This document shows positions 60,051 through 64,000 of a DNA stretch of 64,000 nucleotides, in pieces. The DNA is from Armatimonadota bacterium (lineage in GTDB: Bacteria > Armatimonadota > Fimbriimonadia > Fimbriimonadales > Fimbriimonadaceae): the NCBI GenBank assembly GCA_018268255.1, contig JAFDWX010000003.1, forward strand, positions 209,740 to 273,739, read 5' to 3'. Each line of letters opens with the position of its first letter. The stretch's first letter is position 1. The notes beneath the pieces are model-generated. The model saw only the letters and a list, made by a program, of their open reading frames with translations. It was not told where the DNA came from and searched no databases. A program made the position numbers and the translations under genes.

Positions 60051-60543
60051 TCAGCGCCTCGACGGACGCGTCCACAGTCTCGTGGGCCGTGTCCACTCGG
60101 ACAGGCTCATGATCCCAGGCGTGATATTCGCGGTTGACCACATCCTGCCAAGTTGGGAGTACAAACCCAGCAAAATCAGAAGTGCGCTCCTCGATCCTGC
60201 GCCGATGTTCGTCTAGGTCGCTGCAAACAACTTCGATATCTTGCCAATGTGCATTGCAGCTTTCGGCAACGGCTCTCCATGCCTCGCGCGTGAGTTGGAT
60301 GGGGTTCACCGAGTCAGCGACAACGTCGGTCCCCAATCTCAAGTTATCGGCTGCCCACTGGTAAGCCAGGCGATAGCCTTTGTCGTACATCGTTTCCCGG
60401 CTTAACCCTGCCTGCGTTAGCTGGTGCTCGATCGTATCGATTCGGATGTATGTCGCTCCAATCCGGCTCGCCAAGGCCTTCGCCAACGTGGTTTTTCCTG
60501 TGCCTGGCAAACCTGCGAAGATGAAAAGCATGGGGTGCACCAT
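60025..60543 (-). CDS. P-loop kinase (AAA-type, adenylylsulfate-kinase-like)
   Basis: The 172-aa protein has a P-loop GLPGTGKTT at about residue 10, DTIEHQL and ADSVNP segments in the kinase lid region and WQDIEVVCSDLDEHRRRIEERT, typical of small P-loop kinases of unknown substrate (nucleotide, sugar or tRNA-repair roles occur). MVHPMLFIFAG (60543) or MLFIFAG (60531) is the start. The ORF opens farther upstream into the GH78 promoter, which I reject. Divergent from the rhamnosidase. Confidence 0.82.
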   Translation of the reverse strand: MVHPMLFIFAGLPGTGKTTLAKALASRIGATYIRIDTIEHQLTQAGLSRETMYDKGYRLAYQWAADNLRLGTDVVADSVNPIQLTREAWRAVAESCNAHWQDIEVVCSDLDEHRRRIEERTSDFAGFVLPTWQDVVNREYHAWDHEPVRVDTAHETVDASVEALIKVLAIEI

Positions 60544-60583
60544 ACCGCGTTCCATGCATCGGCGGTTGTGAGATACTGGCATC

Positions 60584-63500
60584 GTGATCGGTGTCCTCCT
60601 CACATCTATAGCCATGCTCAATTCGACTTTGGTTCCCATCGACTTGCGTGTCGAATCCCTCACGAGTCCTCTCGCTCTTCCCACACGCACTCCTCGCTTC
60701 AGCTGGAAATATAAGTCCGGAAATGGCGAAGCCAAGAACCTTTTGCAGTCGGGCTATCGGATCTTGGTGGCATCGAGCGAACAGACTCTGCAGAACGATC
60801 GGGGAGATCTCTGGGATTCGGGGAAAGTTCAATCGAGTGACCAGTTTGGAATTCGGTATGGAGGCTCCGTCCTCAAATCTCTCACCCAAGGTTGGTGGAA
60901 AATCCAGGTCTGGGATGGAGCCGGTAACGCAACGTCATGGACAGCGCCCCAGTCCTTCGGCGTTGGCCTGAACCCCGAAGACTGGAAGGCCGCGTGGATT
61001 CACGGGGACAAGCCTGAACCGATCATCGATCCCCTCGAGCACGCCAACTGGATTTGGAAATCTGGAATCGATTGGGAGCACGCACCCGCCGGCGCGGTGG
61101 TATTCACCAAGTCGTTCGAGGCCAAGGTGGCCAAGATTTGGCTTACCGTAGACAACCTCTTCGAATTGCGGCTAAATGGCAAGCTCTTGAAAACAACCAC
61201 GGATACGGAGGGTTGGAGGAACATCCAACAAGTTGACCTGACGCCGGAACTCCACGACGGCCCCAATCAATTGGAGATCAAGGCGACCAACTTCACCGAG
61301 GGTGCCGCCGGACTGCTTGCCGCGGTGGAACTGACAACTGCCGAAGGACAGAACCAGACGCTCGTGTCGGATGAATCATGGTTGGCCGATGGTGCAGCCT
61401 CCAACAAGATTGGGGAAAACGGTCGCAACCCGTGGGGCAAGTTGCGAGTCCAGCGCTTCGTGGTCGCACCTGCCCAGATATTCCAGCGGAAATTTTCGGC
61501 AGATAAAAAGCTTGGCAGAGCAACGCTCTATGCAACGGCGCTGGGAATAGCGGATTTCCAAATCAACGGCAAATTAGTCTCCGAAGACCTCTTCACCCCT
61601 GGTTGGACGGATTACCGGAAGCGAGTTCAGTACCGAGCTTTTGATGTGACCAATTTGGTCCACAACGGCGAGAACACACTGGGAGCAGTACTCGGACAGG
61701 GCTGGTTTTCGGGATACGTTGCGTGGGGAGGTCAGAGGGAGCACTACGGCGATACGCCGATGCTGAAAGCCCAACTCGAACTGGAATTTGAGGACGGCTC
61801 AACACAGACCGTGGTCACGGACTCCAGTTGGATGTCGGCCACTGGCCCGATATTGGATGAGCATTTTCTGCACGGCGAAAAATATGATGCAAGGATTCAA
61901 CCCAATGGTTGGAAAGCAGCCGGAGTAGGGAAATGGGATGCTCCGCTAGAGCCGTTTCAAGGCAACCCGGTGCGGGTGTATCAAGAACTCAAACCCAAGT
62001 CGATTACCGCACGCGGTGAAGGCAAGTACATCATCGACTTCGGGCAGAACCTGACGGGTTTTGTTCGGCTCAAACTTAATGAGCCAGCTGGGACGAAGAT
62101 CTCCATTCGTCACGCAGAGCGGCTGGATTCCGACGGAAACATCTACACCGTGAATTTGCGTATGGCGCAAGCCATCGACACCTATGTTTGCCGCGGAGGT
62201 GGAGAAGAAACGTGGAATCCGAGGTTCACCTTCCACGGCTTTCAATACATTGAGATCGAAGGTCTTGATCACGCCCCCAAAGAGTCGGAGTTCACCGCTC
62301 TGGCGATCTCTTCGTCGACGCCCGAGGATGGGCATTTGGAAACGAGTGATCCCATGCTCAACCAACTCTTGAGCAATGCTTGGTGGACTCAGAAAATGAA
62401 CTTTGTGGATGTCCCCACCGACTGCCCACAGAGGGATGAACGACTGGGTTGGACCGGAGATGCCCAGGCTTATGTGCAGACAGCATCCTATTTTTCGGAT
62501 GTGCAAGCCTTCTTCACCCGATGGCTGATCACCCTCAACGACGACCAACGCGCCGATGGCCAGTTTCCGATGGTCGCGCCTGTGCTGAAAGGTCTTGAAG
62601 ATGGCGGGGCCGCCTGGGCGGACGCTGGCGTGATCTGCCCGACGACAATTTACGAGATGTATGGCGATCGAGAGGTGCTCGAGCGCTCCTATCCCAACAT
62701 GAAGCGGTTTATAGAATTCACTCGGACCCGTAACAAGCCAAACTTATTGCCACCGGACAGCTTCCACTGTTTCGGAGATTGGTTAAGCATCAAAGCGGAC
62801 ACTCCCAACGAAGTGATCCATACGGCCTATTTCGCGATGAGCGCTGGCTTGGTGGCCGACGCAGCCGAAATCTTGGGCCATCAGGACGACGCGAAGAAGT
62901 ACCGCGAGCTCAGGAAGCAGGTGATCGAGGCATTTCGAACGGCTTATGTGAGTGCCGATGGTCGGATCAAGGGAGACACCCAGTGCGGCTACGTTCTGGC
63001 CATCGCGTTTGATCTACTCGACGACGCGCGCGCCAAAATGGCGGCCAACCATTTGGTGGAAGACATTGAAAAGCGAGGTTGGCACCTGTCCACCGGCTTT
63101 GTGGGAACGCGCGACATTATGTACGTGCTCAACAAAATCGGCCGGGATGATGTGGCATTCAAGCTTCTCCATCAAACCACCTTCCCCAGTTGGCTTTTCC
63201 CGATCAAGAACGGTGCGACGAGTATCTGGGAACGATGGGATGGCTGGACGCCGGAAGGAGGATTCCAAGACCCTGGGATGAACTCGTTCGCCCATTACGC
63301 ATACGGCGCAGTTGCGGGGTGGATGTTCAAAGCGATCGGAGGAATCAGCACCATGGATGCCGGATTCGGTAAGGTGCTCATCGCGCCAAAAATCGACCCA
63401 TCTTTAAGTTGGGCCAAATGCTCCTATGACTCGGTGAGAGGCTTGATCCGGTGCAATTGGAAAAAGGTGCCGACCGGAATCGAATTGGAGGTGGAAGTGC

Positions 63501-63589
63501 CTCCGAACGTCGTTGCTGAGGTTCACATCCCGTCCCTTGATGGCAAGGAGCTTGTTAAGTCAGTGGGTTCTGGGACGCATCGGTTCTAG
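60584..63589 (+). CDS. GH78 alpha-L-rhamnosidase
   Basis: The 1001-aa protein starts with GTG and a signal-like segment (MIGVLLTSIAMLNSTLVPIDL). GH78 features are in order: an N-terminal beta domain (PLALPTRTPRFSWKYKSG), VGLNPEDWKAAWIHGD, YATALGIADFQINGKLVSEDLFTPGWTDYRKRVQYRAFDVT, DFGQNLTGFVRLKLNEPAGTKISIRHAERLD, then the catalytic barrel with DVPTDCPQRDERLGWTGDAQAYVQTASYFSDVQAFFTRWL and GGAAWADAGVICP, and the C-terminal GATSIWERWDGWTP. It would release rhamnose from pectin or flavonoid/glycan side chains. Confidence 0.95.
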   Translation: MIGVLLTSIAMLNSTLVPIDLRVESLTSPLALPTRTPRFSWKYKSGNGEAKNLLQSGYRILVASSEQTLQNDRGDLWDSGKVQSSDQFGIRYGGSVLKSLTQGWWKIQVWDGAGNATSWTAPQSFGVGLNPEDWKAAWIHGDKPEPIIDPLEHANWIWKSGIDWEHAPAGAVVFTKSFEAKVAKIWLTVDNLFELRLNGKLLKTTTDTEGWRNIQQVDLTPELHDGPNQLEIKATNFTEGAAGLLAAVELTTAEGQNQTLVSDESWLADGAASNKIGENGRNPWGKLRVQRFVVAPAQIFQRKFSADKKLGRATLYATALGIADFQINGKLVSEDLFTPGWTDYRKRVQYRAFDVTNLVHNGENTLGAVLGQGWFSGYVAWGGQREHYGDTPMLKAQLELEFEDGSTQTVVTDSSWMSATGPILDEHFLHGEKYDARIQPNGWKAAGVGKWDAPLEPFQGNPVRVYQELKPKSITARGEGKYIIDFGQNLTGFVRLKLNEPAGTKISIRHAERLDSDGNIYTVNLRMAQAIDTYVCRGGGEETWNPRFTFHGFQYIEIEGLDHAPKESEFTALAISSSTPEDGHLETSDPMLNQLLSNAWWTQKMNFVDVPTDCPQRDERLGWTGDAQAYVQTASYFSDVQAFFTRWLITLNDDQRADGQFPMVAPVLKGLEDGGAAWADAGVICPTTIYEMYGDREVLERSYPNMKRFIEFTRTRNKPNLLPPDSFHCFGDWLSIKADTPNEVIHTAYFAMSAGLVADAAEILGHQDDAKKYRELRKQVIEAFRTAYVSADGRIKGDTQCGYVLAIAFDLLDDARAKMAANHLVEDIEKRGWHLSTGFVGTRDIMYVLNKIGRDDVAFKLLHQTTFPSWLFPIKNGATSIWERWDGWTPEGGFQDPGMNSFAHYAYGAVAGWMFKAIGGISTMDAGFGKVLIAPKIDPSLSWAKCSYDSVRGLIRCNWKKVPTGIELEVEVPPNVVAEVHIPSLDGKELVKSVGSGTHRF

Positions 63590-63597
63590 ACACGAGC

Positions 63598-63631
63598 GAA
63601 CTGCCAACGGATGAGATCCCGTTGGCAGTTC
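63598..63631. terminator. Bidirectional terminator between GH78 and rtcB
   Basis: GAACTGCCAACGG (63598-63610) pairs perfectly with CCGTTGGCAGTTC (63619-63631) around an 8-nt loop. It lies eight bases after the GH78 stop codon and touches the convergent rtcB stop. CAGTCTTTGT follows on the plus strand. Confidence 0.75.
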
Positions 63632-64000
63632 AGTCTTTGTAAGGGTCGAACTCATTCGCGCCTGCCATCGCCACTCCAACTGGGGTCAGAGTGTGGAGAA
63701 TGCGAATCGTTCCCTCGTGTTGAGCCAGAACGTCTGGCAGTCGCTTGTAGCAATGCGGCGACTCGTCGGTGCCGGCTCCGCGCAAGGTTACGCCCGCATC
63801 TTCGACCCATCGCTCCATCATGTGCGGCGTGATCTGGCCCCCGAGTCGCTTGTTTCCCTTACGCTTTCCCGCAGCTTGGGTGCGGCTGAGCACTCGACCC
63901 GCACCGTGAACGGTCGAGAACAGAGAGTGCTCTGAGTCCGGGTGATCTACCCCTTCAACGATGACGGAGATGTCGCCCATCGATCCTCCGATGAACCCCT
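63630..64000 (-). CDS. rtcB: RtcB RNA ligase, C-terminal part (cut by window edge)
   Basis: RtcB joins 2',3'-cyclic phosphate and 5'-OH RNA ends with GTP. The visible part (frame open to base 64000) includes SMGDISVIVEGVDHPDSEHSLFSTVHGAGRVLSRTQA with the HGAGR..SR block that contains the guanylylated histidine region, and later GAGTDESPHCYKRLPDVLAQHEGTIRILHTLTPVGVAMAG. These are standard RtcB C-terminal motifs. The gene is truncated by the window, not broken. Confidence 0.92.
   Translation of the reverse strand, partial: GFIGGSMGDISVIVEGVDHPDSEHSLFSTVHGAGRVLSRTQAAGKRKGNKRLGGQITPHMMERWVEDAGVTLRGAGTDESPHCYKRLPDVLAQHEGTIRILHTLTPVGVAMAGANEFDPYKD

Noticed and set aside
1-64000. CRISPR arrays, rRNA genes and known riboswitches
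   Set aside because: No regularly spaced repeats, no rRNA sequence and no familiar aptamer pattern were found on reading the intergenic regions.

Overview
The window looks like a piece of chromosome from a free-living, flagellated, diderm bacterium that degrades plant or glycoprotein glycans. The best guess is a member of the Armatimonadota (Fimbriimonadia-like). The clues are five short secreted proteins ending in a VPEP plus hydrophobic stretch plus RRRK tail (PEP-CTERM), a complete P/L-ring flagellar gene set, FliW-CsrA, and many glycoside hydrolases scattered as single genes. The taxon is inferred from gene content and style; no rRNA gene is present to prove it.

Layout. 1-4.5 kb: the end of a tRNA-Ala(CGC), a DUF72 protein, a GH5 hydrolase and glycogen phosphorylase. 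4.6-13.7 kb: one dense flagellar operon, flgF-flgG-flgA-flgH-(small ORF)-flgI-flgJ-flgN-flgK-flgL-fliW-csrA, followed by a 7Fe ferredoxin and a PilZ protein. It covers the distal rod, P and L rings, hook-filament junction proteins, their chaperone and the FliW/CsrA post-transcriptional switch. 14.6-22.0 kb: a GbsR/MarR regulator, Lon, then a tightly overlapping housekeeping operon (AccB-like protein, small lipoprotein, AccC, NusB, FolD, alpha/beta hydrolase). 22.1-24.0 kb: two tandem paralogous PEP-CTERM genes with hairpin leaders, and a third leader with no normal gene behind it. 24-35.9 kb: zinc-ribbon, TPR, MerR, GNAT, lipoprotein, esterase, DUF5107-TPR and kinase genes. 36-45.2 kb: S10 peptidase, a SARP/BTAD regulator, a HAF-repeat PEP-CTERM protein, GH28, DinB, another PEP-CTERM protein and a GH29 fucosidase.

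45.3-51.0 kb is an accessory zone of small, mostly membrane-bound orphan proteins. It ends at tRNA-Ala(GGC), and two decayed copies of the 3' end of that tRNA divide it into about 1.2 kb modules, the signature of repeated site-specific integration. 51-63.6 kb is again glycan-related: GH95 fucosidase, an M60 metallopeptidase, a large exported protein coupled to a class V aminotransferase-like enzyme, a DUF6265 protein, a P-loop kinase and GH78 rhamnosidase. The window closes in rtcB.

Most notable: (1) FlgA carries an N-terminal domain resembling the rod protein FlgG; (2) the AccB-like protein beside accC lacks the biotin-accepting lysine; (3) tRNA-Ala(GGC) fragments delimit small-gene cassettes; (4) the csrA ribosome-binding site sits in a textbook CsrA hexaloop; (5) a small transcription unit follows the PEP-CTERM pair. 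No CRISPR array, complete prophage, transposase or integrase was recognised.
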